A stretch of DNA of 24,570 bases from the IMG/VR virus record IMGVR_UViG_3300042332_002128, positions 1 through 24,570 of that record. One strand, written 5' to 3'. The notes beneath the pieces were generated by a model. The model did no database searches. It was not told the DNA's origin and saw only the letters and a list, made by a program, of their open reading frames with translations. Each line of letters starts with the position of its first letter. The first letter of the stretch is position 1. Both the position numbers and the translations under genes were made by a program. The DNA is from a virus. Below, in pieces: positions 16,116 through 24,211 of this stretch.

Positions 16116-16625
16116 ATGTCTGTATTCTTACAACCGATTTATACGCAAACCGTCGGCAGCGGTGGGGCTTCAAATGTAGTTTTTAATAATATTCCACAAA
16201 CTTTTACTGATCTTGTGTGTCTTATTTCAGCGCGGGGTGTTTACCAGGGGGATGCTGACGCGTATATGTGGTTTAACGGCTCGCAAGGCACCGCATACTC
16301 ATGGACAAAAATGCAAGGTAATGGAAGCAGCGTGCCTACTTACCGAGGAAGCAATGCTGATGTACTCTCACCTTGGACGTTAAAGGGTGATGGAACCGCT
16401 AACACTTTTGGCAATGCACAAATCTACATTCCTTATTATACTTCGTCTGTGTTCAAACAAACAATCTCTGATTCAGTAATGGAAAACAACGCTAGTGTTG
16501 GTTTTACAACCATGGCTGCTGGTGTATGGCGTAATAATTCTGCCATAACGTCTGTTCATTTCACTGTTTTTCAAGGATTTACCCAAAACTCAACTTTCAC
16601 TCTCTACGGAATCACGAAAGGCTAA
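16116..16625 (+). CDS. beta-rich putative tail/receptor-binding protein, paralogue C
   Basis: A 169-residue protein, third of the tandem set: VVFNNIPQTFTDLVCL near the start, GNGSSVPTYR in the middle, the strand AQIYIPYYTSSVFKQT, and the end STFTLYGITKG. Ribosome-binding site aggagc lies upstream of ATG 16116. It is the shortest copy, and the DILxY strand has changed to YIPYY. Same likely role as A and B. Confidence 0.66.
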   Translation: MSVFLQPIYTQTVGSGGASNVVFNNIPQTFTDLVCLISARGVYQGDADAYMWFNGSQGTAYSWTKMQGNGSSVPTYRGSNADVLSPWTLKGDGTANTFGNAQIYIPYYTSSVFKQTISDSVMENNASVGFTTMAAGVWRNNSAITSVHFTVFQGFTQNSTFTLYGITKG

Positions 16626-16628
16626 ACA

Positions 16629-16847
16629 ATGAGCAAAGTAATAGAGGTTGACTGTTCAACAGGCATCTCAACCGAGCGCGACATGACCGAGGCTGAACTT
16701 GCAGCGCATACCGAAATGCAAGAGCAAGCTATAGCGCGGCGTGCTTTAGAAGAAGAAACAGCCGCAGCCAAAGCCGCAGCAAAGGCTTCAGCTGAAGCGA
16801 AACTCGCAGCGCTTGGCTTAACAGCAGACGAAATCGCAGCACTCTAG
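16629..16847 (+). CDS. small Ala/Glu-rich helical protein
   Basis: A 72-residue protein from ATG 16629. A short beta start (SKVIEVDCSTG) is followed by an Ala/Glu helix (about 20-66), likely a coiled coil, ending LGLTADEIAAL. Proteins of this form often follow tail-fibre genes and may act as fibre assembly helpers or small tail components. No specific family is recognised. Confidence 0.58.
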   Translation: MSKVIEVDCSTGISTERDMTEAELAAHTEMQEQAIARRALEEETAAAKAAAKASAEAKLAALGLTADEIAAL

Positions 16848-16867
16848 TGAACAAGGTCGGGGGACCA

Positions 16868-17944
16868 ATGAGATTTCACGTTGTATCGCTTCCACATACA
16901 AATACCACTAAAGACTTCACAAGTTGCGCATTCACTGAAAAAGTGCGGCGCTTCTGCATCATGATGACAAACCTCGGCCATGAGGTCGTTCTTTATGCTG
17001 GCGAGGAAAACGAAGCACCAGTGGCAGAACTCGTCACTTGTATCAACGAGAAGCAACGAGCTGCTGCAACTGCAGGCGGTCATTACACGACGGCTTCATT
17101 TGACACGACACTGCCGCACTGGCAGGTCTTTAATGCAAACGTCGTTCGCGAGATGACCACAAGGCTTCAACCAAAAGATTTCATCTGTTTAATCGGCGGC
17201 TACGCACACAAGCCAATCGCAGACGCTTTCCCCGACCACATGTCGGTGGAGTTTGGCATCGGCTATGGTGGCACATTCGCACGATACCGCGTTTTCGAGT
17301 CCTACGCATGGATGCACTCGGTCTATGCAGGGCACAAGAACCCGACAACCGTAGATGGCAACTTCTTTGATGGGGTTATCAACGGCTACCTTGAACCCGA
17401 AATGTTCCCAGCTGGCAAAGGCGACGGCGACTACTACTTTTTTATTGGCAGGCTGATCGAGCGAAAAGGTTACAACATCGCGCAAGAAGTCTGCGAGCGC
17501 CTCGGCAAGAGGCTCATAATCGCTGGCCCTGGCCAACCAAATGGCGGCTATGGCGAGTTCATCGGCAACATCGGCCCCCAAAAACGGGCAGAGTTGATGG
17601 GTGGCGCGGTTGCGTTGTTTGCGCCGACCACCTATATTGAGCCTTTCGGCAATATTGTGGTCGAAGCTCAGGCTTGCGGCACTCCGACAATCACCACCGA
17701 TTGGGGCGCCTTTACTGAGACCAACGTTCACGGAGTAACTGGCTTCAGGTGCCGCACACTTGCAGACTTCATGAAAGCGGCAGAGGACGTCAAGTCTTTG
17801 AACCGCAAAGAGATCAGAAAGCAAGCAATCGAGAAATACTCACTCGAGGCTATTGCACCAAAATACCAAGACTACTTTGAGCGGCTGTTGACCCTTTGGG
17901 ACGACGGCTGGTATCAACTAAGCAAAGAAAAGGCTGGCAAATGA
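16868..17944 (+). CDS. glycosyltransferase, GT-B fold (GT4-like)
   Basis: A 358-residue glycosyltransferase. The C-terminal half has FFIGRLIERKGYNIA, LIIAGPGQPNGG, and the E-x7-E motif in IEPFGNIVVEAQACGTP, which binds the nucleotide-sugar donor in retaining GT4 enzymes. The N-terminal half (MRFHVVSLPHTNT, then GHEVVLYAGEEN) is the acceptor side. ATG 16868 is chosen over GTG 16847 for its site (tcggggga). The gene sits between fibre genes and portal, overlapping the portal start by ATGA, so it is expressed with virion proteins. It may glycosylate fibre, capsid or tail proteins, or alter host surface glycans to block superinfection. DNA glycosylation seems less likely but is not excluded. Family firm; acceptor unknown. 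Confidence 0.85.
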   Translation: MRFHVVSLPHTNTTKDFTSCAFTEKVRRFCIMMTNLGHEVVLYAGEENEAPVAELVTCINEKQRAAATAGGHYTTASFDTTLPHWQVFNANVVREMTTRLQPKDFICLIGGYAHKPIADAFPDHMSVEFGIGYGGTFARYRVFESYAWMHSVYAGHKNPTTVDGNFFDGVINGYLEPEMFPAGKGDGDYYFFIGRLIERKGYNIAQEVCERLGKRLIIAGPGQPNGGYGEFIGNIGPQKRAELMGGAVALFAPTTYIEPFGNIVVEAQACGTPTITTDWGAFTETNVHGVTGFRCRTLADFMKAAEDVKSLNRKEIRKQAIEKYSLEAIAPKYQDYFERLLTLWDDGWYQLSKEKAGK

Positions 17945-19374
17945 GCTTATCGAAAAGACTGCGAGCAGCAGGCGAGCAACGCGCTCAGAACATGTTCATG
18001 GAGCCGCTTATCCCATCACGACCAGCCTATGCGACTCCAGCTGGTGTTGATGTTAATGCTGAGTCTGCGATTCGCATGTCCACCGTTTACGCTTGTGTTC
18101 GCCTTTTGGGCGACACCATCTCATCTTTGCCGCTTGGCGCTTACGTTCGCCGCGGCCGCAACCGAATCCCGTACGCCGCAGTCTACGGCGAGCAACCAGC
18201 TTGGGTGAACAAGCCAAACCCAGACTGCACCCGCTTGGATTTCTACGAGCAAGTGATCTCGTCTTTAAACTTACACGGCAACGCCTTTATTGTCACAGTG
18301 CGCGACGACCTTGGCGACGTAGTTGAACTCTACGCTGTGAACCCACTGAATGTTCGTATTCGACGTCCCGACCCAAATGCAGAAGTTATTTACGAAGTAA
18401 CTATCGGCATTCAACCAGGCGGCGTGGTATATGAGGACATGCAGTCTGTGACGCAAGAAGTCAAGACCATGATATTGACCAAGCGCGAGATGCTCCATAT
18501 TCCGATGTTTAAACTCCCAGGCCAGCTATTAGGTCTTGGTCCAATCGGCGCGGCTCGCATTACTCTAGGCTCTGCGATGGCAGCCGAGGTTTACGCAGCT
18601 AGCTACTTTGGCAACGCTGCTAACCCTGGCGGTGTCATTGAAGCCCCAACCGAGTTGACCGAGGAACAGATCTCGGACATCGCTCGCAACTGGAACCTCT
18701 CACACTCAGGCCCTTACCGCGCTGGCAAGCTCGGTGTTCTGACTGGTGGCGCTTCATTCAAGCCGCTGACACTTAACGCCGCCGACGCTCAACTTCTTGA
18801 AGTACGTAGGTTCGGCGTTGAAGAGATTGCGCGAATATTCCGCGTCCCGATCTCACTCCTTGGCCACCCAGTGGCTGGAGCCATGAGCTTTGCATCAGTT
18901 GAAGCTCAGAACCTGTCTTTCGTGCAACACTCACTGCGCCCGCTTCTCGAGCGTTTAGAGCAAGCACTCTCACCACTTTTGCCCGAGCCTGATGGTTTCA
19001 TCAAGTTCAACCTTGACGCGCTACTTCGCGGCACCACACTCGAGCGCTACGAGGCTTACACCAAAGGACTTAACGAGGGCTTCTTGTCACTCAATGACGT
19101 TAGAGCCGTTGAAGACCTGAGCCCACTGGGCGAAGCTGGAGATCAGTACCGAGTTCCACTGCAAAACATTGACGCGTCTGACGCAAAAGACGTCGGTTTG
19201 AAGTTGCGTACCGAAATCGCTACCAACTTGATTCAAGTCGGCTTCGAGCCGAAATCAGTGCTTGAAGCGGTTGGTTTGCCGCCCATGGACCACACGGGTG
19301 TTCCAACTGGCCAGTTGCAGCAAGTCTCAACGATTGACCCTGAAGACCCACTTGCGGTCTATGAGGTTAAATAA
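17941..19374 (+). CDS. portal protein (HK97 family)
   Basis: A 477-residue portal of the HK97/phage_portal family. It starts at ATG 17941 (ATGA with the preceding stop). Family features include the N-terminal AESAIRMSTVYACVRLLGDT helix with its following strand, DFYEQVISSLNLHGNAF, the wing/stem region around LLGLGPIGAARITLGSA, FRVPISLLGHPVAG, and a C-terminal Gln/Asp-rich tail. Twelve copies would form the ring at the capsid vertex through which DNA passes. The order portal, protease, capsid is the standard HK97 one. Confidence 0.92.
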   Translation: MSLSKRLRAAGEQRAQNMFMEPLIPSRPAYATPAGVDVNAESAIRMSTVYACVRLLGDTISSLPLGAYVRRGRNRIPYAAVYGEQPAWVNKPNPDCTRLDFYEQVISSLNLHGNAFIVTVRDDLGDVVELYAVNPLNVRIRRPDPNAEVIYEVTIGIQPGGVVYEDMQSVTQEVKTMILTKREMLHIPMFKLPGQLLGLGPIGAARITLGSAMAAEVYAASYFGNAANPGGVIEAPTELTEEQISDIARNWNLSHSGPYRAGKLGVLTGGASFKPLTLNAADAQLLEVRRFGVEEIARIFRVPISLLGHPVAGAMSFASVEAQNLSFVQHSLRPLLERLEQALSPLLPEPDGFIKFNLDALLRGTTLERYEAYTKGLNEGFLSLNDVRAVEDLSPLGEAGDQYRVPLQNIDASDAKDVGLKLRTEIATNLIQVGFEPKSVLEAVGLPPMDHTGVPTGQLQQVSTIDPEDPLAVYEVK

Positions 19375-20357
19375 TGCCATATTACATTTCGGACCAACAG
19401 AGCGACTGCTCAAACTGGGCAACTGTAATGCAAGAATCAGACGGCAGCTACACAACAATAGGCTGCCACGACAACAAACAAGACGCGATTGACCAAATGG
19501 TCGCAGTCTCTATCTCTGAGGATATGGAGCCTGGGGGCGAAGTTGGCCAACGAACAACCGTCGGGGACGATAGGAGCAAGATGAAGAAGATCGAACGTCG
19601 TACCTACACAGTGCGAAACGTGGAGACACGAAAAGAGGACGACGGCAAAATGCGCTTGTCGGGCTACGCTGCTGTGTTTAATAACGCAAGCGTGCCGCTA
19701 CCTTTCATCGAGTACATCGCACCTGGCGCTTTTCGTAAAACCCTAAGCGAGACTCCTGATGTGCGCTTGTTAATCAACCATGAAGGCTTGCCGCTGGCAC
19801 GCACTAAGAATGGCACACTTACTTTAACCGAGGACGAGGTCGGCTTGCGATTTGACGCAGAGCTGCCTGACACAAACGAAGCTCGAGATCTTTACACACT
19901 CATTGAGCGAGGCGACGTCGATCAGATGAGCTTTGCCTTCCGCGTGATACGACAGAAGTTTAACAAAGACCGCAGCGAGCGCACTCTTACCGAAGTGTCA
20001 TTGTCTGACGGAGATGTCAGTGTTGTCACCTACCCAGCTTATCCAACGACAACGGTTGAGGCACGTGAGCATTTGGCTCGGGCGATTCAAGCCGTCAAAG
20101 AGGGCCGTGAGATTTCAGGCGAATCACTTATCGTTTTGCAAAGCGTTTTTGAAAAGATGTCTGAAGGCCATGACTACGTCATGGAAGCTGTCGAGATGAT
20201 GGCCGCATTAGTGGGCGCCCAAGAGGGGCCAGTTGAGGACGAAGCCGCAGTCAATGAGGACGAGGACGAGCTTGAAGACATCATGGAGACCGAAGCCGCG
20301 ACACCGCGCTCGATCTCACTTCGTCTTGCAAAAGCCATAGTTAACAGCACAAAATAA
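19374..20357 (+). CDS. prohead (capsid maturation) protease with extra N-terminal domain
   Basis: A 327-residue protein. The core (about 75-235) matches the HK97 gp4-like serine protease (family U35/S78): GYAAVFN, a strand ending in IAPGAF, catalytic His136 in LLINHEG, Ser186 in DQMSFAF, and EVSLSDGDVSVVTYPAYP. It cleaves scaffold segments from the capsid protein during maturation. The first 60 or so residues (MPYYISDQQSDCSNWATV, then GCHDNKQDAIDQMVAVS) form a separate small domain known in actinophage proteases, with paired Cys12 and Cys31. The C-terminal part is helical with acidic stretches (NEDEDELEDIMETE), perhaps scaffold-like. It starts at ATG 19374, overlapping the portal stop. An internal ATG at 19581 could give the core alone. 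Confidence 0.88.
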   Translation: MPYYISDQQSDCSNWATVMQESDGSYTTIGCHDNKQDAIDQMVAVSISEDMEPGGEVGQRTTVGDDRSKMKKIERRTYTVRNVETRKEDDGKMRLSGYAAVFNNASVPLPFIEYIAPGAFRKTLSETPDVRLLINHEGLPLARTKNGTLTLTEDEVGLRFDAELPDTNEARDLYTLIERGDVDQMSFAFRVIRQKFNKDRSERTLTEVSLSDGDVSVVTYPAYPTTTVEAREHLARAIQAVKEGREISGESLIVLQSVFEKMSEGHDYVMEAVEMMAALVGAQEGPVEDEAAVNEDEDELEDIMETEAATPRSISLRLAKAIVNSTK

Positions 20358-20360
20358 GAT

Positions 20361-20383
20361 TCTGCTGGCAAGTTGCTAGCAGA
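20361..20383 (+). other. hairpin between protease and capsid genes
   Basis: tctgctggc at 20361-20369 pairs with gctagcaga at 20375-20383 (nine pairs, one G:T) around the loop aagtt, four bases after the protease stop. No T run follows. The 116-base gap (20358-20473) contains no gene and ends with the strong ribosome-binding site of the capsid gene (aaggagc). The hairpin could mark an mRNA end or processing point that lets capsid mRNA accumulate separately. Confidence 0.4.
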
Positions 20384-20473
20384 TACCGAAGTCGGAGCGA
20401 GACTCACACCCTAAAAGCGCCGTGAGCACAGTCGCCACCACCTCGATTTCAAACTCATAAGGAGCAGAATACA

Positions 20474-21820
20474 ATGTCATACCTTGACAAAGTAATCGAG
20501 CGCCGTGATGCAGTTAAGGCAGAAATGGATGCAGTTCTTGAAGCAGTTGCTGAAGAGAACCGCACCGACCTTACTGCAGAGGAGACCGAGAAGGTTGACG
20601 CTCTCGTAGAAGAGTCACGTTCACTCGATACAAAGATCGAAAAGTTAAAGACACAGGCAGACGCAGACAATAAGGCTGCAGAAGCACGTGCATCAGTTGC
20701 ACCAGCTGCAACACCAGCATCTACAAGCATCAAGGTCGTGTCAGAAGCACGCACCTATTCACAAGGTTCTGAGAACTCATTCGTACGCGATGCATTCAAT
20801 GCACAAGTACGCAACGACTTCGCAGCATCTGAGCGCCTTGCTCGCCACATGAAAGAGGAAGCCATTGAGCGCCGCGATGTCGGCACTTCAGCTTTCGCTG
20901 GCTTAGTGGTCCCTCAATATCTCATCGAACTAGCCGCACCATTAGCTCGAAGCGGCAGACCGACTGCAGATTTCGCAACCAACAAGATGACCTTGCCAAC
21001 AGCTGGTATGAAGTTGGAAATATCCCGTATGACCACAGGGTCTTCAACTGCGATTCAGGCAACTGAAAATGCAGCTGTCAGCGAGACTGACGTTGATGAC
21101 ACACTGTTAACTGTTGACGTGCGTACAATCGCTGGACAACAGGACCTCAGCCGCCAAGCGATCGAGCGCGGAACTGGCATCGACACTTTCGTCGTAGCAG
21201 ATCTAGTTCGTTCATGGCACACAACTCTTGATGACCAGATTCTAAATGGAGCTGGCACTTCAGGAACAATGAAGGGCATTCGCAACTCAGGCGGTAACGC
21301 AGTTACTTTCACATCAACTGCACCAACTGTTGCGCTCCTTTACCCAAAGCTTGCTGATGCGTTGCAGAAAGTACAAAGCAACGTTTTCACAACACCAACA
21401 CACTGGATTATGCACCCACGTCGTCTAGCATTTTTGCTAGCAGGCGTTGACAGTTCAAATCGTCCATTGGTAGTTCCTTCAGCAAACGGCGTAATGAATG
21501 CCGTTGCAACTGGAGCTGGTGCTGCACAGTACGCAAACACAGGCTATCAATTGCTTGGACTTCCAATCATCACAGATGCAAGTGTAGGCACAACCTACGG
21601 CACAGGCACAAACCAAGACGAAATCTACTTGGTTGACAGCCGTGAAATGCACCTATGGGAGCAACCAGGTACACCGTTCGCACTACGCTTTGATGCAACT
21701 GCCCCAGGCAACTTGACTATCAAGACCGTAGTTTACGGATACGCAGCGTTCACCGCAGAGCGTTATCCACTAGCCGCTTCCATCATCTCAGGAACAGGCT
21801 TAACAGCACCGACCTTCTAG
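20474..21820 (+). CDS. major capsid protein (HK97 fold)
   Basis: A 448-residue HK97-type capsid protein. Residues about 1-100 form the delta/scaffold region: a charged coiled coil (IERRDAVKAEMDAVLEAV, then EETEKVDALVEESRSLD and TKIEKLKTQ) followed by an Ala/Pro linker, which the protease would remove. The mature part shows phage_capsid signs such as AGLVVPQYLIELAAPL, TVDVRTIAGQQDLSRQAIERG, GAGTSGTMKGIRN, HWIMHPRRLAFLL, GYQLLGLPIITDAS, and the end YGYAAFTAERYP. Codon use is more uniform and less GC-rich in its third positions than flanking genes, as expected for a highly expressed gene. Ribosome-binding site aaggagcag is strong. Confidence 0.93.
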   Translation: MSYLDKVIERRDAVKAEMDAVLEAVAEENRTDLTAEETEKVDALVEESRSLDTKIEKLKTQADADNKAAEARASVAPAATPASTSIKVVSEARTYSQGSENSFVRDAFNAQVRNDFAASERLARHMKEEAIERRDVGTSAFAGLVVPQYLIELAAPLARSGRPTADFATNKMTLPTAGMKLEISRMTTGSSTAIQATENAAVSETDVDDTLLTVDVRTIAGQQDLSRQAIERGTGIDTFVVADLVRSWHTTLDDQILNGAGTSGTMKGIRNSGGNAVTFTSTAPTVALLYPKLADALQKVQSNVFTTPTHWIMHPRRLAFLLAGVDSSNRPLVVPSANGVMNAVATGAGAAQYANTGYQLLGLPIITDASVGTTYGTGTNQDEIYLVDSREMHLWEQPGTPFALRFDATAPGNLTIKTVVYGYAAFTAERYPLAASIISGTGLTAPTF

Positions 21821-21846
21821 TCTGAAGGCACGGCACTAAAGTACAA

Positions 21847-21888
21847 GTGCAAGGCAAGTGGGACTCCCCCGACTCACTTGCCTTGCAC
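21847..21888 (+). terminator. strong hairpin after the major capsid gene
   Basis: gtgcaaggcaagtg at 21847-21860 pairs perfectly with cacttgccttgcac at 21875-21888 (14 bp), extended by a G:T and a G:C pair, leaving a loop of about ten bases with a C run. The stem begins 26 bases after the capsid stop. The T content after it is poor (ctctta), so it may be a weak or factor-assisted terminator, or a 3' stabiliser for capsid mRNA. The capsid gene is thus bracketed by hairpins on both sides. Confidence 0.6.
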
Positions 21889-21904
21889 CTCTTAGGGGGA
21901 GAGT

Positions 21905-22600
21905 ATGAAAGCAAGCCATAAAGTATCTATCGGGGTCTGTGACCCTGGCATGGTGAACGGCGATTTCGCCTTTCGCATGATTCAACTTGCACAATCGCGG
22001 TCTTCTAGACTCGGTCCGTTTGTGCGCACCAAAGGCTCGGGTTTGCTTAGCAAGTTGCGCAACCGAGTAGTTAAGTCTTTTCTCGACGACACCAACTCCG
22101 ATTGGCTTTTGCTGATCGACGCTGACGAACAACTGTCGTTGCAAGCATTCGACCAGCTTATCAACACTGCACACGACAAAGAGCGACCAGTAATAGCGGG
22201 CCTGTACTTTGGGGCTTGGGACGCCAACACAAACCTTTACCCTGTGCCCGTGCCATTAATATTTAAAGACACACCCAAGGGCTTTACACCCCTCAACGAT
22301 TACCAGCGCAACTCGATCTTTGAGGTTGACGCTTGCGGAACTGGGTGCATGCTTATTCATCGCAGCGTGCTTGAAAAAATGCGCGAAGCTGCAGACCCAA
22401 ATCAAGGCACCGACTGGTGCTGGTTTTGGGACGGGCCTATCAATGGCGAGTGGATAAGTGAAGATCTGCTTTTTTGCCGCAGGATTAGACAACTGGGCTT
22501 TCCGATCTACGCAAACACCGCGGCTATCTTGCCGCACCAAAAGACTTACTGGCTTGACGAGAGGCACCACATTGACAGGCAGCTCAACAAAGACAGCTAG
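21905..22600 (+). CDS. GT-A fold glycosyltransferase (GT2-like)
   Basis: A 231-residue enzyme. SIGVCDPGMVNGDF begins the nucleotide-binding fold, LLLIDADEQ contains the DxD motif (Asp-Ala-Asp) that holds the metal and nucleotide sugar, and WISEDLLFCRRIRQLGF gives the ED acceptor-side motif of GT2-type enzymes; ACGTGCMLIHRSVL lies between. Ribosome-binding site aggggga lies upstream of ATG 21905. Its place directly after the capsid gene and before head-tail connectors, with no other sugar gene near, suggests it modifies virion proteins or host glycans. A link to the GT4-like gene at 16868 is possible since the two could act in sequence. Acceptor unknown. Confidence 0.83.
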   Translation: MKASHKVSIGVCDPGMVNGDFAFRMIQLAQSRSSRLGPFVRTKGSGLLSKLRNRVVKSFLDDTNSDWLLLIDADEQLSLQAFDQLINTAHDKERPVIAGLYFGAWDANTNLYPVPVPLIFKDTPKGFTPLNDYQRNSIFEVDACGTGCMLIHRSVLEKMREAADPNQGTDWCWFWDGPINGEWISEDLLFCRRIRQLGFPIYANTAAILPHQKTYWLDERHHIDRQLNKDS

Positions 22601-22615
22601 AGAAAAGGACACAAC

Positions 22616-23224
22616 GTGGCTCTAACCAACTGCTATTGCACCCTGTCTGATCTGAAGACCTCACTCGCAATCGAGGACATTCAAGACGACACTGGGCTTG
22701 AAGCTGCGATTTTGACTGCTAGCCGCATGATTGATGACTACACAGGCAGATTCTTTTACCGAGATGGCACCACAGCAGCGCCTGTGACTCGCTACTACAC
22801 ACCCGACAGCTGGTACATTACCAACTTAGACGATTTTGTCTCTCTTAATCAAATCGCGCTAGACGACGATTTTGACCAAACCTACACTACCATTCTTGCG
22901 ACTAGCGATTACTTAATCGACCCAGTCAACAACGCACGGCGCGGTTGGCCATACACTCGCATTACCGCTATCGACCGCTACATTTTTCCTTATGCTTATC
23001 CGCAATCGGTTCGAGTCCAAGCCGTTTGGGGCTGGCCCTCAATTCCAGCCGAAATCGCTATGGCGACCAAGATTCAAGCTTCACGCCTTTTCATTCGCCG
23101 TCAATCTCCGTTCGGTATTGCAGGCACTCCTGAGCTCGGCACAGTTCGTCTGACGTCTCGGCTTGACCCAGATGTTGAAGCCTTAATCCGCCCGTTTAAA
23201 AAGATGAACGGTCTAGTGGCGTGA
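22616..23224 (+). CDS. head-tail connector (gp6-like adaptor)
   Basis: A 202-residue protein of the phage head-tail connector type (HK97 gp6/SPP1 gp15-like). N-terminal LSDLKTSLAIEDIQDDTGLE with a long helix (ILTASRMIDDYTGRFF) is the typical start. A middle beta insertion holds DDFVSLNQIALDDDFD, then YLIDPVNNA, VQAVWGWPSIPAEIAMATKI and helix ASRLFIRRQSPFG. It would form a ring under the portal. It starts at GTG 22616 with aaaagga upstream, and its stop overlaps the next GTG (GTGA). Confidence 0.8.
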   Translation: MALTNCYCTLSDLKTSLAIEDIQDDTGLEAAILTASRMIDDYTGRFFYRDGTTAAPVTRYYTPDSWYITNLDDFVSLNQIALDDDFDQTYTTILATSDYLIDPVNNARRGWPYTRITAIDRYIFPYAYPQSVRVQAVWGWPSIPAEIAMATKIQASRLFIRRQSPFGIAGTPELGTVRLTSRLDPDVEALIRPFKKMNGLVA

Positions 23225-23628
23225 TTCCAAGTGAGATCAGAGAAGGCCTCAAAAAGAATCTCAGCGACATTGATGGGCTTCGGTGCTACGACCAAGTCCC
23301 TGATGTCATCGTTCCACCATGCGCAATCGTTGGGCAACTCGATTTCACTTTCGATCTGAACAACGCCCGCGGCCTCGACCAGTCGAATCTTGATGTGTTT
23401 GTTATCGTTCAGCGCTTTTCGGAGCGTACTGGACAGGACAAGTTAGACAAGTATCTAGCTGGTTCGGGCGACTACTCAATCAAGGCGGCCATCGAGTCAG
23501 ACCGAACTTTGGGCGGTGCTTGCAACACTTTGCGAGTCACTTCAGCAGAGTCTGGTACTTTCCAAATGGGCGATATTGACTACCTGTCTTATCGTTATCG
23601 AATCACTGTATGGGGTCAAGGAGACTAA
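23221..23628 (+). CDS. head-tail joining / tail terminator-like protein
   Basis: A 135-residue protein starting at GTG 23221 and overlapping the connector stop. Its start is IPSEIREGLKKNLSDI, then VIVPPCAIVGQLDF, DVFVIVQRFSERTGQDKLDKYLAG, and a beta end YLSYRYRITVWGQGD. This is the pattern of tail-completion or neck proteins in actinophages, with an alpha/beta fold like the tail terminators. Position between connector and tail tube supports this. Exact neck role (stopper or terminator) cannot be separated by sequence alone. Confidence 0.7.
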   Translation: MIPSEIREGLKKNLSDIDGLRCYDQVPDVIVPPCAIVGQLDFTFDLNNARGLDQSNLDVFVIVQRFSERTGQDKLDKYLAGSGDYSIKAAIESDRTLGGACNTLRVTSAESGTFQMGDIDYLSYRYRITVWGQGD

Positions 23629-23630
23629 CC

Positions 23631-23804
23631 ATGAATTACACCATCGCCTCGGACACTCTCGAGGTCGGCACCAAGAAAAAAGGCGACCAAATCGCTACTA
23701 AAGAATTGCTCGAAGCTGGATGCGACATCGCTGCGCTTGTTAGCGGTGGACATCTTTCTAGCAATAGCCCAACTAAGCCACAAGCAGAAGGAGCCGCAGA
23801 ATAA
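23631..23804 (+). CDS. small protein before the tail tube gene (57 aa)
   Basis: A 57-residue protein starting at ATG 23631 behind caaggag. It begins with a beta-like stretch (NYTIASDTLEVGTKKKGD), a helix with IATKELLEAGCDIAALVSGG, and a disordered tail (SSNSPTKPQAEGAAE). Small proteins of this form are regularly found between neck and major tail genes of actinophages. Its TAA overlaps the next ATG. Function unknown; a minor head-tail part is likely. Confidence 0.6.
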   Translation: MNYTIASDTLEVGTKKKGDQIATKELLEAGCDIAALVSGGHLSSNSPTKPQAEGAAE

Positions 23805-24211
23805 TGGCCCGATTAGTCCTAACAAACGCGTACATCACAATCAACTCAGTCAATCTGAGTGACCACATCGCTAGCGTCACACTAACCACAAATGACGACG
23901 TAGTTGAGACAACTGCTTTCGGCTCAACAGCTCGCACTCGCGTAGCAGGTCTTGGCGACAACTCAGTTGCACTCGAGTTCCACCAAGACTACGCAACAAG
24001 CAACGTGGAAGCAACGATTTATCCACTGCTTGGTAGCACCACTGCAGTAGTCATCAAGCCAAACGGTTCAACCACAGCAGCAGACAACCCATCATACAGC
24101 TTCACAGCCTTGGTTTCCGAGTGGACTCCTTTGAATGGCGCCGTCGGCGAGTTAGCAACTGCAAGCGTGACTTGGCCAATCAGCGGTGAAGTAACAAAGG
24201 CGGTTTCATAA
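23804..24211 (+). CDS. major tail tube protein, paralogue 1
   Basis: A 135-residue protein with strongly beta character: ARLVLTNAYITINSVNLSDH, VVETTAFGSTARTRVAGLGD, SVALEFHQDY, then ATIYPLLGS, and SFTALVSEWTPLNGAVGELA near the end. This matches short major tail (tube) proteins of siphophages, which stack as hexameric rings. ATG 23804 overlaps the previous stop. The protein directly downstream is nearly the same over its visible length. Confidence 0.78.
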   Translation: MARLVLTNAYITINSVNLSDHIASVTLTTNDDVVETTAFGSTARTRVAGLGDNSVALEFHQDYATSNVEATIYPLLGSTTAVVIKPNGSTTAADNPSYSFTALVSEWTPLNGAVGELATASVTWPISGEVTKAVS

